Origin: Methanomicrobiales archaeon
Lineage (GTDB): Archaea > Halobacteriota > Methanomicrobia > Methanomicrobiales > JACTUA01
NCBI GenBank assembly: GCA_030019205.1
Contig: JASEFH010000003.1
Coordinates: 104,241-168,240 of the forward strand
Length of the DNA stretch: 64,000 bases
Direction of reading: 5' to 3'
The notes beneath the pieces were generated by a model. The model saw nothing but the letters and a program-made list of their open reading frames with translations. It had not been told where the DNA came from and made no database searches. Both the position numbers and the translations under genes were made by a program. This document shows positions 8,196 through 17,830 of this stretch, piece by piece. The first letter of the stretch is position 1; every line of letters begins with the position of its first letter.

Positions 8196-9627
8196 AGTCG
8201 GCACCGCGCTGGCCCTGGGCGGCGCCGGCCTGGCAGCCGGGCTCTCGGCGATCGGGGCCGGCATCGGGGTAGGGATCGCCGGTGCCGCAGGATCCGGCGT
8301 GAGTGCGAACCGCCCGGAGAAATTCGGGTCATCGCTCCTGTTCCAGGCGATCCCGCAGACCCAGGGGATCTACGGGCTCCTGGTCGCCATCCTGATCCTG
8401 GTCTCCACGGGCATCCTGGGCGGCGAGGCGGCGGACGTGAGCGTGCCGATGGGGCTGGCCGCCATCGGTGCCGGGCTCGCGGTGGGGCTCGCCGGGCTCT
8501 CGGCGATCGGACAGGGGATCACGGCGGCGGCCGGGATCGGCGCATCGGCACGCGACGATGAATCCGTTGGACGCAGCCTGGTCTTCTCGGTCATTCCCGA
8601 AACCCAGGCGATCTACGGCCTCCTCGTCGCCGTGCTGATCATGGCCTTCACGGGCATCCTCACCCGGGACGTCCAGACGACCTCTGCCACGGGGCTGGCC
8701 GCCATCGGTGCCGGGCTCGCCGTGGGATTCGCCGGACTCTCGGCGATCGGCCAGGGGATCACGGCCTCTGCTGGAGCGACGGCCTCGGCGGCGAGGCGGG
8801 AGTCGTTCGGGAAAAGCCTGATATTCTCCGTCGTCCCGGAGACCCAGGCGATCTACGGCCTCCTGGTCGCGGTCCTGATCATGGCCTTTACCGGTATCCT
8901 GACCCAGGATGTGACCATCTCGATTGCGGCGGGCCTCGCCGCGGTTGGCGCCGGGCTTGCCGTCGGCATCGCCGGGCTCTCGGCCATAGGTCAGGGGATC
9001 ACCGCCGCGTCGGGCATCGCAGCCACCACCGAGAACGACGAGATGTTCGGAAAGAGCCTGGTCTTCTCGGTGATCCCGGAGACCCAGGCGATCTACGGCC
9101 TCCTCGTTGCCGTGCTGGTCATGGCGTTCTCCGGCATTCTCACGAGGGATGTCACTATCATGGCCGCCTCGGGATTTGCGGCGATCGGTGCCGGGCTTGC
9201 CGTGGGGCTCGCCGGGCTCTCGGCGATCGGCCAGGGGATCACGGCATCCGAAGGGATCGCCGCTACGGCCGAGAAGGAGGGAATGTTCGGGAGGAGCGTT
9301 ATCTTCTCGGTGATCCCGGAGACGCAGGCGATCTACGGCCTGCTGGTGGCCGTCCTGATCATGGCGTTTACCGGTATCCTGACGCGCGATGTGACCATCA
9401 CAGCCGTGGTCGGATTTGCTGCGATCGCCGCCGGGCTTGCCGTGGGGTTTGCGGGGCTCTCGGCGATCGGGCAGGGGATCACCGCGGCTGCCGGAATCGA
9501 GGCGACGTCGAGGTCGGAGGAGGCGATGGGCAGGAGCCTGATCTTCGCGGTCATCGCCGAGACCTTCGCGATCTTCGGGCTCCTGATCGCAATTTTAATC
9601 CTCTTCGGTATCGGGGTTTTCGGCTGA
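8188..9627 (+). CDS. ahaK: A-type ATP synthase subunit K, six-hairpin proteolipid
   Basis: A 479-residue rotor-ring subunit built from six helical hairpins, with an exact 240-base period from the second hairpin on. Hairpins 2-6 carry the ion-binding glutamate (Glu138, 218, 298, 378, 458), in PETQ for 2-5 and AETF in 6, and a glutamine in the first helix (GLSAIGQGIT; Gln109, 189, 269, 349, 429). These match the Na+ ligands known from Enterococcus NtpK (Thr64, Gln65, Gln110, Glu139). Hairpin 1 has PQTQ and lacks both the Glu and the first-helix Gln, so it probably carries no ion. Usual proteolipids have one to three hairpins. The start ATG overlaps the end of subunit I. Confidence 0.93.
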   Translation: MSEVGTALALGGAGLAAGLSAIGAGIGVGIAGAAGSGVSANRPEKFGSSLLFQAIPQTQGIYGLLVAILILVSTGILGGEAADVSVPMGLAAIGAGLAVGLAGLSAIGQGITAAAGIGASARDDESVGRSLVFSVIPETQAIYGLLVAVLIMAFTGILTRDVQTTSATGLAAIGAGLAVGFAGLSAIGQGITASAGATASAARRESFGKSLIFSVVPETQAIYGLLVAVLIMAFTGILTQDVTISIAAGLAAVGAGLAVGIAGLSAIGQGITAASGIAATTENDEMFGKSLVFSVIPETQAIYGLLVAVLVMAFSGILTRDVTIMAASGFAAIGAGLAVGLAGLSAIGQGITASEGIAATAEKEGMFGRSVIFSVIPETQAIYGLLVAVLIMAFTGILTRDVTITAVVGFAAIAAGLAVGFAGLSAIGQGITAAAGIEATSRSEEAMGRSLIFAVIAETFAIFGLLIAILILFGIGVFG

Positions 9628-9640
9628 AAGGAGGGAGCAG

Positions 9641-10240
9641 ATGAGTGTGGAGAAGATCATCGGGAAGATCCAGGCCGACGCTGCGTCCCGTGCGGCGGCG
9701 GTGGAGCGGGAGGCGGCAGCCGAAGCCGAGGCGATCCGCCGGCGCGAGAGGGAGGCGGCAGAGAACGAATACGCCCGAATGGTGGAGGGCGGGCGCCGGG
9801 AGGCCAGGGCCACGGCAGACCGCATCCTCTCCGCCGCAGCCGTGGATGCCCGCCGCCGGATCGGGGAGGAACGCTCGGCGATAGTCCAGGAATGTCTCGA
9901 TGCGGCCCGCGCCAGGTTCCCCGAGATCGTCGCCTCCCCGGCGTATCCGGCCCTGCTCCTACGCCTCATCGGGGACGGGATCCGGCACCTCGCGGAGGCG
10001 GAGGCCGTGATCCTGGTGCATCCGCGGGACCTCCCGCTCGCCCGCTCGATCGCCGCCAGCATCCCCGGAACGGCCGCCGAAGTGGTTCCGGCAGCGGACG
10101 GATCCATCTCGAGCGGCGGAGCCATCATCCGCTCCCGGAACGGCAAACGGGAGGTCAACCAGACCTTCGAAGTGCGGTTGCAGCGGGAGCGGCCGACCCT
10201 GATCGCCGAAGTATCCCGGATTCTCTTCGACCGCCCATGA
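9641..10240 (+). CDS. ahaE: A-type ATP synthase subunit E (peripheral stalk)
   Basis: A 199-residue subunit with an N-terminal charged helix (about residues 1-95, rich in Ala, Glu and Arg) that pairs with subunit H, and a globular C-terminal domain ending in NQTFEVRLQRERPTLIAEVSRILF, the family C terminus that contacts subunit B. The GGAG site 10 bases before the ATG is clear. The length is normal for the family (about 190-205 residues). The stop overlaps the start of subunit C (ATGA). Confidence 0.9.
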   Translation: MSVEKIIGKIQADAASRAAAVEREAAAEAEAIRRREREAAENEYARMVEGGRREARATADRILSAAAVDARRRIGEERSAIVQECLDAARARFPEIVASPAYPALLLRLIGDGIRHLAEAEAVILVHPRDLPLARSIAASIPGTAAEVVPAADGSISSGGAIIRSRNGKREVNQTFEVRLQRERPTLIAEVSRILFDRP

Positions 10241-11457
10241 TCCCCACAGCACCACCCACTGCGGACACCGCGCTTACGTTCATCGACGAGCTCGGCGGCT
10301 TCCTGGGGCTGCCGTCGGGCGAGGTGATCGTGCTCCTCCTGCTCGTTGCCGTCTCGCTTGCGCTGATTGCGGCCCTGCTCACCGGGGCGCTTCTCCCGGT
10401 GCTCTCGATCGCCCGGTTCGCCTATCCCATCGCCCATGTGAAGGCAACCGGAACGCCGTTCGTGGAGAGCGGGATCGTGGACTCGCTGACGGGATCGCGT
10501 CACCCGGACGAGGTGCTGAACGCCGTCCAGCGGCAGGGCGTCGACCTGACGGGGATCCAGCCGTCCGACCCCGTCTCTCTCCGGGCAGGGATCAGGGCGT
10601 GGCAGCAGTCGGAGTTCTTCGCCCTGCAGGCGAGCGTGCCCCGGGGGATCCAGCCGTTCTTCCGGGCGCTAGCCCTGGAGCCGGAGATCGGGGCCCTCAA
10701 GGGTGTGATCGTCCGGAAACACCGGGGGATTCCTCCCGACGACATTGAGACGGCGGTCCCTCCGGTCGGAACAATCGACCCCGCCCTCCTGCGGCAGCTG
10801 GCAGCGGCCCCGACGATGGAAGACCTGGTCGAGCGGCTCGGGAGGACGCCCTATGGCGGGGTGCTGGAAGAGGCGCTCCCCCGGTACCGCGCGGAGAACC
10901 AGGTATTCCCGCTCACCGTCGCGCTGGACCGCTACTTCTTCCGGGAACTCTCGCTCTCGGTGCAGCGCAGCGACCGCAGCCTCCGCGCCACAATCGGCGC
11001 CTACGCCGGCACGCGCATCGATATCGCCAATCTCCTGGCGGTCCTCTCGGGAAAGGCCTCCGGGCACTGCCGGGAACGCATCCAGGAATACCTGGTCCCC
11101 GGCGGCCGGGCGCTCCCGCTGGATCTCCTGGAGCACATGGCAGAGGCGCCCACCCTGCTCGAATCGATGGCGTTCCTCGATCGCACGGCGTACTGGGAGG
11201 TCCTCGCACCGGAGGTCCGCGGGTTCGAGGCGGACCCGGATGTCCGCGGGATTCTCGCCGCCCTGGACCGGTTCTTCCTGGAGTATGCCGCATCTCTCGG
11301 CGCCACCGATCCGCTGCAGGCGGGACCGATCCTGGAATTCTTGACTGCGCTGGAGTACGAGGCGAGGAACCTGCACGTCGTGCTGACCGGCGTGGCCCGG
11401 GGCATGCCGGCCGGGCGCATGCAACCGCTTCTCGTCACGCGGGGGGACCGCCTGTGA
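10237..11457 (+). CDS. ahaC: A-type ATP synthase subunit C with N-terminal membrane segment
   Basis: A 406-residue subunit C, the socket joining the central stalk to the K ring. The family domain begins around residue 60 (RFAYPIAHVKATGTPFVESG) and contains three repeats of the VLEEALPRY/VLAPEVRGF type, the three-helix-bundle repeat of this subunit. It differs from typical subunit C (about 350 residues, soluble) by an extra N terminus with one strongly hydrophobic stretch (about residues 28-55), a likely membrane anchor. The ATG overlaps the stop of E, and no internal start with a good ribosome site would remove the hydrophobic part without cutting the domain. Confidence 0.88.
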   Translation: MIPTAPPTADTALTFIDELGGFLGLPSGEVIVLLLLVAVSLALIAALLTGALLPVLSIARFAYPIAHVKATGTPFVESGIVDSLTGSRHPDEVLNAVQRQGVDLTGIQPSDPVSLRAGIRAWQQSEFFALQASVPRGIQPFFRALALEPEIGALKGVIVRKHRGIPPDDIETAVPPVGTIDPALLRQLAAAPTMEDLVERLGRTPYGGVLEEALPRYRAENQVFPLTVALDRYFFRELSLSVQRSDRSLRATIGAYAGTRIDIANLLAVLSGKASGHCRERIQEYLVPGGRALPLDLLEHMAEAPTLLESMAFLDRTAYWEVLAPEVRGFEADPDVRGILAALDRFFLEYAASLGATDPLQAGPILEFLTALEYEARNLHVVLTGVARGMPAGRMQPLLVTRGDRL

Positions 11458-11798
11458 AGATTGCCGTCATCGGCGAGGAGACGATGGTCCTCGCCTTCGA
11501 GCTCGCCGGAGTGCACACCACGTTCCCAGTACGGGATGGCGAGGAGGCAGCCGGGGCGCTCGAAAAGGCCCTGCAGGATCCGGATCTGGGTGTGCTGGTC
11601 GTTCAGGACAGTTTCGCCGTCGAGATCGAACCGACACTGGAACGGATTCGGGCGGAGTCCCGGGTGTTTCCCCTGATCCTGGAATGCCCCGGGCCCTCCG
11701 GACCCGTGCTGCATGAGGACCGCTTCCTGCGATCCGTACGGAGGCTGGCGGGGCTGGAGCGGATGGGAATGGTGAGGAGCGATGAGGAGCACAGGTGA
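11454..11798 (+). CDS. ahaF: A-type ATP synthase subunit F (central stalk)
   Basis: A 114-residue subunit with the family opening [18 protein letters not shown] and central strand [11 protein letters not shown], giving the alternating beta/alpha Rossmann-like fold of subunit F, which regulates the catalytic head. It starts at a GTG overlapping the TGA of subunit C (GTGA), the usual coupling pattern in this operon. The 3' end overlaps the start of subunit A by 17 bases. Confidence 0.88.
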   Translation: MKIAVIGEETMVLAFELAGVHTTFPVRDGEEAAGALEKALQDPDLGVLVVQDSFAVEIEPTLERIRAESRVFPLILECPGPSGPVLHEDRFLRSVRRLAGLERMGMVRSDEEHR

Positions 11799-13560
11799 GA
11801 TCGTCAGGGTCTCCGGCGCCGTCGTTGCGGCCCGGGGGATGCGGGGGGCGCAGATGTACGAAGTGGTCCGGGTCGGCAGGGACCGCCTGGTCGGGGAGAT
11901 CGTCGAACTCGAGGAGGACGTCGCGACGATCCAGGTCTATGAGAATACCGACGGTGTCGCCCCGGGGGAGCCGGTGCTCCCCACCGGCATGCCTCTCTCC
12001 GTGGAGCTGGGCCCGGGTCTCCTGGGCCGCATCTACGACGGTATCCAGCGCCCGCTTCGGGTGCTGCAGGACATCGCGGGCGACTTCATTCTCCGGGGCA
12101 TCCAGGCCCCTCCCCTGGACCGGGCTGCCCGCTGGGACTTTGTCCCGGATCGGCAGGTAGGCGACCGGGTGGGTCCCGGCGATCCGCTCGGCACCGTCCC
12201 CGAGGGGCGCATCCTGACCCACCGTGTCCTGGTGCCGCCGGGAGTGTCCGGCCGCCTCGCCGCGATCGCGCCTGCAGGCAGCTATACCATCGAGGACACC
12301 ATTGCCTCCATCGAATCGGGCGGCACGGTCCGCGAGGTGCGCATGCTCCGCTCCTGGCCGGTCCGCACCGCCCGCCCGTTCCGGAGGAAACTCGAGCCCC
12401 TCCTCCCGCTGATCTCCGGGCAGCGCGTGCTCGACACCTTCTTCCCTCTGGCCAAAGGCGGGACCGCTGCTCTCCCCGGTCCCTTCGGCGCCGGGAAGAC
12501 GGTGGTCCAGCACCAGCTCGCCAAGTACGTCAACGCCGACATCATCGTCTATGTCGGCTGCGGGGAACGCGGGAACGAGATGGCCGACGTGCTCCGGCAG
12601 TTTCCGGCGCTCGTGGATCCGGCCACCGGTGAGTCGATCATGCAGCGGACGGTGCTCATCGGAAACACGAGCAACATGCCCGTGGCGGCCCGCGAAGCGA
12701 GCATCTACACGGGGATAACCATCGCCGAGTACTACCGCGACATGGGCTACGACGTTGCCCTGATGGCCGACTCCACCTCCCGCTGGGCGGAGGCGATGCG
12801 GGAGATCTCCGGGCGGCTGGAGGAGATGCCCGGCGAACAGGGCTACCCCGCCTACCTCGCCTCCCGCCTCGCGGACTTCTACGAGCGGGCGGGGAGGGTG
12901 GAGGTGGAGGGCAGTCCGGCGCGGACCGGCTCCATCTCCATCATCGGGTCCGTGAGCCCGCCCGGCGGCGACTTCTCCGAACCGGTCACGCAGAACACGC
13001 TCCGCGTGGTCAAAGTGCTCTGGGCGCTGGACGCCGACCTCGCCCACCGCCGCCACTTCCCCGCGGTGAACTGGCTGACATCCTACTCCGCCTACGGGGA
13101 GATGGTGCGGGGATGGTGGACGGAGCATGCGGGGCCACGCTGGGCGGAGAACCGTGCCGCCATGATGGCGGTTCTCCAGAAGGAGAGCGAACTTTTAGAG
13201 ACGGTGCAGCTGGTGGGCGAGGACGTCCTGCCCGAAGAGGACAAGCTTGTGCTCCTGCAGGCTGCTCTGATCCGGGACGCTTTCCTGATCCAGCCGGCGT
13301 TCCATCCCGTGGACACCTTCTGTCCCCCGCAGAAACAGTATGCCATGCTCGAACTCCTCGCACGCTTCTACGGCCGGGCGCGCGAAGCGGTGAGAGCGGG
13401 GGCGCTCGCGGCGGCGATCCACGGCCTGGCGGTAAAAAACCGCCTGGAGCGGATGGGAATCGTCCCGGACGCCGAATTTGCGGCCGAGTATGCCTCGATT
13501 GAGAAGGAGATGGACGAGGCTTTCGCTGCGGTCCGCGGGGGACCCCGTATCCGGAGGTGA
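11782..13560 (+). CDS. ahaA: A-type ATP synthase catalytic subunit A
   Basis: A 592-residue catalytic subunit. It has the N-terminal beta barrel, the non-homologous insert (about residues 115-190, [13 protein letters not shown] onward), the P-loop GPFGAGKTV (about 234-242), the catalytic glutamate region [13 protein letters not shown], the Walker B strand [15 protein letters not shown] and the [13 protein letters not shown] loop. Archaeal A subunits usually have GPFGSGKT; Ala in place of Ser is an unusual substitution next to the nucleotide site. The C-terminal helical domain is complete. It forms the A3B3 head with subunit B. Confidence 0.95.
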   Translation: MRSTGEIVRVSGAVVAARGMRGAQMYEVVRVGRDRLVGEIVELEEDVATIQVYENTDGVAPGEPVLPTGMPLSVELGPGLLGRIYDGIQRPLRVLQDIAGDFILRGIQAPPLDRAARWDFVPDRQVGDRVGPGDPLGTVPEGRILTHRVLVPPGVSGRLAAIAPAGSYTIEDTIASIESGGTVREVRMLRSWPVRTARPFRRKLEPLLPLISGQRVLDTFFPLAKGGTAALPGPFGAGKTVVQHQLAKYVNADIIVYVGCGERGNEMADVLRQFPALVDPATGESIMQRTVLIGNTSNMPVAAREASIYTGITIAEYYRDMGYDVALMADSTSRWAEAMREISGRLEEMPGEQGYPAYLASRLADFYERAGRVEVEGSPARTGSISIIGSVSPPGGDFSEPVTQNTLRVVKVLWALDADLAHRRHFPAVNWLTSYSAYGEMVRGWWTEHAGPRWAENRAAMMAVLQKESELLETVQLVGEDVLPEEDKLVLLQAALIRDAFLIQPAFHPVDTFCPPQKQYAMLELLARFYGRAREAVRAGALAAAIHGLAVKNRLERMGIVPDAEFAAEYASIEKEMDEAFAAVRGGPRIRR

Positions 13561-13566
13561 ACGGCG

Positions 13567-15006
13567 ATGCAGGAGCCATCACGACCGCCTACGTCACCCG
13601 GGATGCCCTCGCGGCGCTACCGGGAGTACCGGACGGTCACCCGGGTGACCGGTCCCCTGATCGCGGTCTCCGGCGTGGAAGGCGTGGAGTACGGGGAGGT
13701 CGTCGAGGTGATCCTGCCGGGGGGCGGCCAGCGGCTCGGCCAGGTGCTGGAGAGCCGTTCTTCCCTGGCGATCGTGCAGGTCTTTGGCGGGACGCAGGAT
13801 CTGGACACCGAACGGACCTCGGTGCGGTTCACGGGCGAGACCCTGACGTTCGGCGTGACCCCGGAACTGCTCGGGCGGATCCTGAACGGCGTCGGGAACC
13901 CGATCGACGGCGGGGCGTTCCTCATTCCGGAGGAGCGTCGGAGCATCTACGGCAATCCCATCAATCCCAATGCCCGCGAGTTCCCGCGGGACTTCATCGA
14001 GAGCGGCATGTCGGCCCTGGACGGCATGAACACGCTCGTGCGGGGCCAGAAGCTGCCCATCTTCTCCGGCGCCGGGCTCCCGCACGCCGAGCTCGCGGCC
14101 CAGATCACGCGGCAGGCCCGGGTGCTCGGCCGGGAGGAGGAGTTCGCCGTCGTCTTCGGGGCGATGGGGATCACGTTCGAAGAGTCGAACTTCTTCATCC
14201 AGAACTTCCGGCAGACCGGGGCGCTCGAGCGGGCCGTGGTCTTCGTGAACCTCGCCGAGGATCCGGTGATCGAGCGTCTGATCACGCCCCGGCTGGCGCT
14301 CACGGCCGCGGAGTACCTGGCATTCGATCTCGGGATGCACGTGCTCGTCATCCTCACGGACATGACCAACTACTGCGAGGCTCTCCGCGAGGTGGCCGCG
14401 GCACGGGAGGAGGTGCCCGGACGCCGGGGATACCCCGGGTACATGTACACCGACCTCGCATCCATCTACGAACGGGCCGGGCGCATACGGGGGCGGAAGG
14501 GCTCGATCACCCAGATTCCCATTCTCAGCATGCCGAACGACGACATCACCCATCCCGTGCCGGACCTCACAGGCTACATCACCGAGGGGCAGATCGTCCT
14601 CTCCCGCGATCTCCAGCGGAAGGGCATCTATCCGCCGATCGATCTGCTCCCTTCCCTCTCGCGGCTGATGCAGGGCGGTATCGGGGAAGGGAGAACCCGG
14701 AAGGATCACGCCGAGGTCAAGGACCAGATTTATGCGGCGTATGCGCGGGGGAGGTCGCTACGGAACCTCGTCGGGGTGGTCGGCGAAGAGAGCCTGAGCA
14801 CCATGGATCGCCTCTACCTCGAGTTTGCCGAACGGTTCGAGCGGGAGTTCGTGCATCAGCCCCCCGGGCTACGGCGGTCCGTGGAGGAGACCCTCACGCT
14901 CGCCTGGAATCTCCTCGCCCTCTTCCCGCCCACCGAACTCCGGCGGATCGAGCCCGAACTCATTGCGGAGTACTATCCCGGGGAACGGAGGGAGTGGCGT
15001 GGCTAG
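13567..15006 (+). CDS. ahaB: A-type ATP synthase regulatory subunit B
   Basis: A 479-residue non-catalytic head subunit. The core begins at [17 protein letters not shown] (about residue 18) after a short Pro/Ser-rich leader. The degenerate P-loop region [16 protein letters not shown], the [13 protein letters not shown] segment and the conserved [20 protein letters not shown] stretch are intact. Archaeal B subunits are usually about 460 residues, so the leader is the only oddity; the real start may be the internal Met at residue 13. The stop overlaps the start of D. Confidence 0.94.
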   Translation: MQEPSRPPTSPGMPSRRYREYRTVTRVTGPLIAVSGVEGVEYGEVVEVILPGGGQRLGQVLESRSSLAIVQVFGGTQDLDTERTSVRFTGETLTFGVTPELLGRILNGVGNPIDGGAFLIPEERRSIYGNPINPNAREFPRDFIESGMSALDGMNTLVRGQKLPIFSGAGLPHAELAAQITRQARVLGREEEFAVVFGAMGITFEESNFFIQNFRQTGALERAVVFVNLAEDPVIERLITPRLALTAAEYLAFDLGMHVLVILTDMTNYCEALREVAAAREEVPGRRGYPGYMYTDLASIYERAGRIRGRKGSITQIPILSMPNDDITHPVPDLTGYITEGQIVLSRDLQRKGIYPPIDLLPSLSRLMQGGIGEGRTRKDHAEVKDQIYAAYARGRSLRNLVGVVGEESLSTMDRLYLEFAERFEREFVHQPPGLRRSVEETLTLAWNLLALFPPTELRRIEPELIAEYYPGERREWRG

Positions 15007-15637
15007 GATCATCCCCGGCATCCGCCCCTCGAGGATCGAGCTCTTAAAGCTCCGCAGGCAGGAGGAGATCGCAAGAAAAGGACGGGATCTCCTGGAAGAG
15101 AAGCTGAACGCGATGCTGCTCGAGTTCTTCAGGCGGTTTTCCGTTTACCAGGCGCACCGCGAGGCGTTCGAACGGGAGATCGCGGAGGCGTACGAAGTGC
15201 TCCTGGATGCGGAGATGGCGGTGGGCCGCCCGGCCCTCTGGGAGACAGCCTATGCCATCCCGGACGCCGGGGAGGTTGCCATGGAAGAACGCTCCCTGCT
15301 CGGGATCCGTGTGCCTGCGGTCGCAGCGCTCCCCGAAGAACCCGCCGAACTTCAGGGCTACTGCCCTCTCAGCACGCCTCCGCTCTCCGTGATCGCCGCG
15401 GCGCGGTTCGCCCGCATCCTGCGACTTCTCCTGCAGCTCGCCGGGGAGGAGGGTGCACTCCGGGTGCTGGAGCAGGCGATCACCGCCACCCGCCGGAAGG
15501 TGAACGCGCTCGACCTGATCCTGCTCCCCCGCCTCCGCGATACCATGCAGTACATCGAGGAGTACCTCGAGGAGCTCGAGCGGGAGGATCTCTACCGACG
15601 GAAGCTCACCAAGGCGAAACGCGGGGAAGGGTGGTAG
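14999..15637 (+). CDS. ahaD: A-type ATP synthase subunit D (rotor shaft)
   Basis: A 212-residue subunit D, the coiled-coil shaft inside the A3B3 head. The family N terminus [22 protein letters not shown] is a few residues in, and the C-terminal helix carries the signature [19 protein letters not shown] (about residues 162-180). It begins at a GTG at 14999 that overlaps the TAG of subunit B, preceded by GGAG. The length is normal. Confidence 0.92.
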   Translation: MARIIPGIRPSRIELLKLRRQEEIARKGRDLLEEKLNAMLLEFFRRFSVYQAHREAFEREIAEAYEVLLDAEMAVGRPALWETAYAIPDAGEVAMEERSLLGIRVPAVAALPEEPAELQGYCPLSTPPLSVIAAARFARILRLLLQLAGEEGALRVLEQAITATRRKVNALDLILLPRLRDTMQYIEEYLEELEREDLYRRKLTKAKRGEGW

Positions 15638-15639
15638 CC

Positions 15640-15783
15640 ATGCGGGACCGCTGGCTCGAAGAACGGCTCCGCCGCCGGGAGACCCGGGTCCGGCTCTCCC
15701 TCCTCATGCTTGCGGTCCGGGTCCTGGCGGTTGTTGCGATCGTTGCAGGGATTTTCGTTTTAATATTTCGTGTAATCCTGTAG
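15640..15783 (+). CDS. ahaG: Small single-helix protein, probable ATP synthase subunit G
   Basis: A 47-residue frame starts two bases after the stop of D. A strongly basic N terminus (MRDRWLEERLRRRET) is followed by one hydrophobic helix (about residues 20-45) ending RVIL. In Methanosarcina the operon also ends with a small hydrophobic gene, ahaG, of unknown role. Position, size and membrane character support the same here. It is too short for firm homology. Confidence 0.6.
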   Translation: MRDRWLEERLRRRETRVRLSLLMLAVRVLAVVAIVAGIFVLIFRVIL

Positions 15784-15927
15784 AAGTTGGGGGATGCGAT
15801 GGATACGGTCGATAAGGCTGCGACGAAGACACGGGACAGGCAGAATACACCGCTTCTCCATTGCGATAGCCGGCTCGAGATGCACAGAGAAGTTGCCAAC
15901 TATCTGGCTGCACTTCCGGACTACCGG

Positions 15928-16335
15928 TTATGTACCCCGTCTTCGGGTGCAGGCCCTGCCTCCGGGGGTGCAGGATCGCCGGCGGCAGGATACCTCGCAG
16001 TCAACCCTTTTCAGACCATCGCGACGGGAGGCCCAGATCAGGAGAGGTGCAATGGCTTCGCGGAGCTGGAGACCCTCCTCGGTGAGGGAATACTCGACCC
16101 GGGGAGGAATTTCAGAGAAGGATTCCCGGGCAACCAGCCGTTCGGTCTGGAGTTCTTTCAACGTATCGGAGAGTGTTTTCGGGCTGATCCCCTCCAGCTC
16201 GGCATGGAGGTCGTTGAACCGCAGCCGTCCTGCCGTGCCGAGCTTGTTGATGATAAGAAGCGCCCACTTCTTCGATATGGTGGTGAGGATACCCCCCAGG
16301 GGGCAAACGCAGAGAGTCTCGCTATTCTCGCACAT
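15928..16335 (-). CDS. HxlR family transcriptional regulator
   Basis: A 135-residue winged-helix regulator of the HxlR/MarR-like family. The core starts with CPLGGILTTISKKWALLIINKL (about residues 11-32) and continues with RFNDLHAELEGISPKTLSDTLKELQ and the wing PPRVEYSLTEEGLQL. Family members sense thiol-reactive or toxic compounds, often through the conserved Cys in this N-terminal segment (Cys11). The C-terminal tail (DCEVSCRRRSC onward) is Cys- and Arg-rich and may be an over-extension. It faces the CCC-cupin-ABC unit across an 80-base promoter with an inverted repeat, so it probably controls that unit. Confidence 0.88.
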   Translation of the reverse strand: MCENSETLCVCPLGGILTTISKKWALLIINKLGTAGRLRFNDLHAELEGISPKTLSDTLKELQTERLVARESFSEIPPRVEYSLTEEGLQLREAIAPLLIWASRRDGLKRVDCEVSCRRRSCTPGGRACTRRRGT

Positions 16336-16370
16336 AGTTGCTTCATTACTATATACTTGATACTATGAAT

Positions 16371-16387
16371 ACTATCCAATAGATAGT
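16371..16387. promoter_or_regulatory. Inverted repeat, candidate HxlR operator
   Basis: ACTATC and GATAGT face each other across five bases (CAATA) in the AT-rich divergent region between the HxlR gene and the small CCC gene. Related ACTAT elements occur just upstream (16349-16365). HxlR-type regulators bind such dyads next to their divergent targets. Confidence 0.5.
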
Positions 16388-16414
16388 TATGATAGAATCA
16401 GGAAGAATAGACAA

Positions 16415-16591
16415 ATGTTCCGGCAGGTATGCGATGGTGCAGCGGGGCTGAGCGCGAAGTGCTGCTGTGCAGCACCCCTCGCCCCGGAAGATGAGATCCG
16501 GATGCTGGAGGCCGTGCAGTCGGTGCTGCGGATTCGGATGGCTGTGGTGGACCGCAGGCTCCACGAACTGGAGAAAGCACGGGTGCGCTGA
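16415..16591 (+). CDS. Small protein with CCC motif, hypothetical
   Basis: A 58-residue frame whose stop overlaps the ATG of the cupin gene (TGATG), a strong sign of real, coupled translation. The N-terminal third carries a CCC run (residues 17-19, in SAKCCCAAPL) and the rest is a single amphipathic charged helix (EIRMLEAVQSVLRIRMAVVD onward). The triple cysteine suggests metal or thiol chemistry. No family was recognised. It is the first gene facing the HxlR regulator. Confidence 0.55.
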   Translation: MFRQVCDGAAGLSAKCCCAAPLAPEDEIRMLEAVQSVLRIRMAVVDRRLHELEKARVR

Positions 16592-16887
16592 TGAATCTCC
16601 TGAGCCTTGCCGAGTTCTCCCGGGAGGGCCCGCTGAAAAAAGATCTCCTGAAGACAGCGGGCTCGAATATCGTCCTGGTATGCCTCGAAGCGGGACAGGA
16701 GATTCCTCCCCATCCCGAACCCTATGCCGTGGTCTTCGTCGTTTTGGAGGGAGAAGGGGTCATCACCTCGGGAGCGATCGGGCATCCGGTGAAACCCCTG
16801 CACCTCGTTTCGGTGGCAAAAGATGAAGACCGGGGGATCCGCTGCGAGCAGCGGATGATCCTGCTTGGCATCCGCGGGGACGTGTAA
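16591..16887 (+). CDS. Cupin-domain protein
   Basis: A 98-residue single-domain cupin. The conserved motif region reads EIPPHPEPYAVVFVVLEGEGVI (about residues 37-58), with one His and the following Glu as candidate metal ligands. The second motif is weak (GIRCEQRMILLGI). Small cupins of this type act as ligand- or metal-binding sensors or dioxygenase-like proteins. It is coupled to the CCC protein upstream and followed by an ABC transporter, so a role in sensing or handling the exported compound is possible (inference). Confidence 0.8.
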   Translation: MNLLSLAEFSREGPLKKDLLKTAGSNIVLVCLEAGQEIPPHPEPYAVVFVVLEGEGVITSGAIGHPVKPLHLVSVAKDEDRGIRCEQRMILLGIRGDV

Positions 16888-16900
16888 GAGGCCGATCCTG

Positions 16901-17830
16901 ATGCCGGATGCCATTGTTGTGCAGGACCTGACCAAGGTCTTCGGCGCCACCATCGCCGTCGACCATATCTCGTTTTCCGTACCGGGAGGAGAGATCTTCG
17001 GCTTCCTGGGGCCGAACGGTGCGGGTAAGACCACGACCACGCGGATGCTCACGGGCATCATCCCGATGGACTCCGGGCGGGTCACCGTCCTCGGGCACGA
17101 TATGCGGGCCGAACCCGTGCCCGCCAAGGAGCGGTTCGGCATCGTGCCCGAGACGTCGAATGCCTACGCCGACCTCACCGCCTGGCAGAACCTGATGCTG
17201 ATGGGGGAGCTCTACGGGCTTTCCCGTTCCCGTGCGACGGAGCGTGCATCGGATCTCCTCGAGACCCTGGGGCTGCTGGAGAGAAGAGACCAGAAGGTGC
17301 AGGGCTACTCGAAAGGCATGAAACAGCGGCTGATCCTGGCGATGGCGCTCCTCCACGAGCCGGAACTTCTCTTTCTCGATGAACCCACGAGCGGGCTCGA
17401 CGTGCAGAGCACGCAGATGATCCTCTCGATGCTGCGGAACCTGAATGCCGGCGGGACCACCATCTTTCTCACCACCCACAACATGGAGGAGGCGAACCGC
17501 CTCTGCCACCGCATCGGCATCATCCGGGCCGGGAAGATTGTCGCCATCGACGCTCCCGAGAGGCTGAAGTCCGCGGTCGAACGCGTGCACCAGATCGAGG
17601 TGAGCTTCGATCGGGAGGTCTCCGGCGATGCCCTGTCCGCCCTCGGCGGTGTGCTGAGCGTGAGCCGGGCCGGGGACAAGTGGCGGATCACGGCGGAGAA
17701 CCAGGATGCTGCCGTAAAATCCCTCGTGGATCTCGCCCGGCAGCACGGTGCGGCGATTGTCACCCTGAACACCCTCGCCCCTTCGCTCGACGAGGTCTTC
17801 CTCCGGCTGACGCAGGAGGCATCGCCGTGA
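16901..17830 (+). CDS. ABC transporter ATP-binding protein (ABC-2 exporter type)
   Basis: A 309-residue ATPase with Walker A GPNGAGKTTT (about residues 38-47), Q-loop around AYADLTAWQN, signature YSKGMKQRL (about 133-141), Walker B LLFLDEPTSGLD and switch histidine TTHNMEEANRL. A C-terminal extension of about 90 residues follows, as in DrrA/CcmA-type exporters. It pairs with the permease whose GTG overlaps its stop. The substrate is unknown; DrrA-like pairs export drugs, lipids or toxic compounds. Confidence 0.92.
   Translation: MPDAIVVQDLTKVFGATIAVDHISFSVPGGEIFGFLGPNGAGKTTTTRMLTGIIPMDSGRVTVLGHDMRAEPVPAKERFGIVPETSNAYADLTAWQNLMLMGELYGLSRSRATERASDLLETLGLLERRDQKVQGYSKGMKQRLILAMALLHEPELLFLDEPTSGLDVQSTQMILSMLRNLNAGGTTIFLTTHNMEEANRLCHRIGIIRAGKIVAIDAPERLKSAVERVHQIEVSFDREVSGDALSALGGVLSVSRAGDKWRITAENQDAAVKSLVDLARQHGAAIVTLNTLAPSLDEVFLRLTQEASP

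Noticed and set aside
6894..8264. Long minus-strand frame across ATP synthase subunit I
   Set aside because: Antisense shadow of a well-supported gene. Similar shadows lie over subunit A (11467-13128), subunit B (13594-14709), ilvD (21547-22737) and the thermosome (23566-24957).
8450..9627. 240-bp tandem DNA repeats
   Set aside because: They are the hairpin repeats of one protein, in frame and with conserved residues, and not a satellite or CRISPR array.
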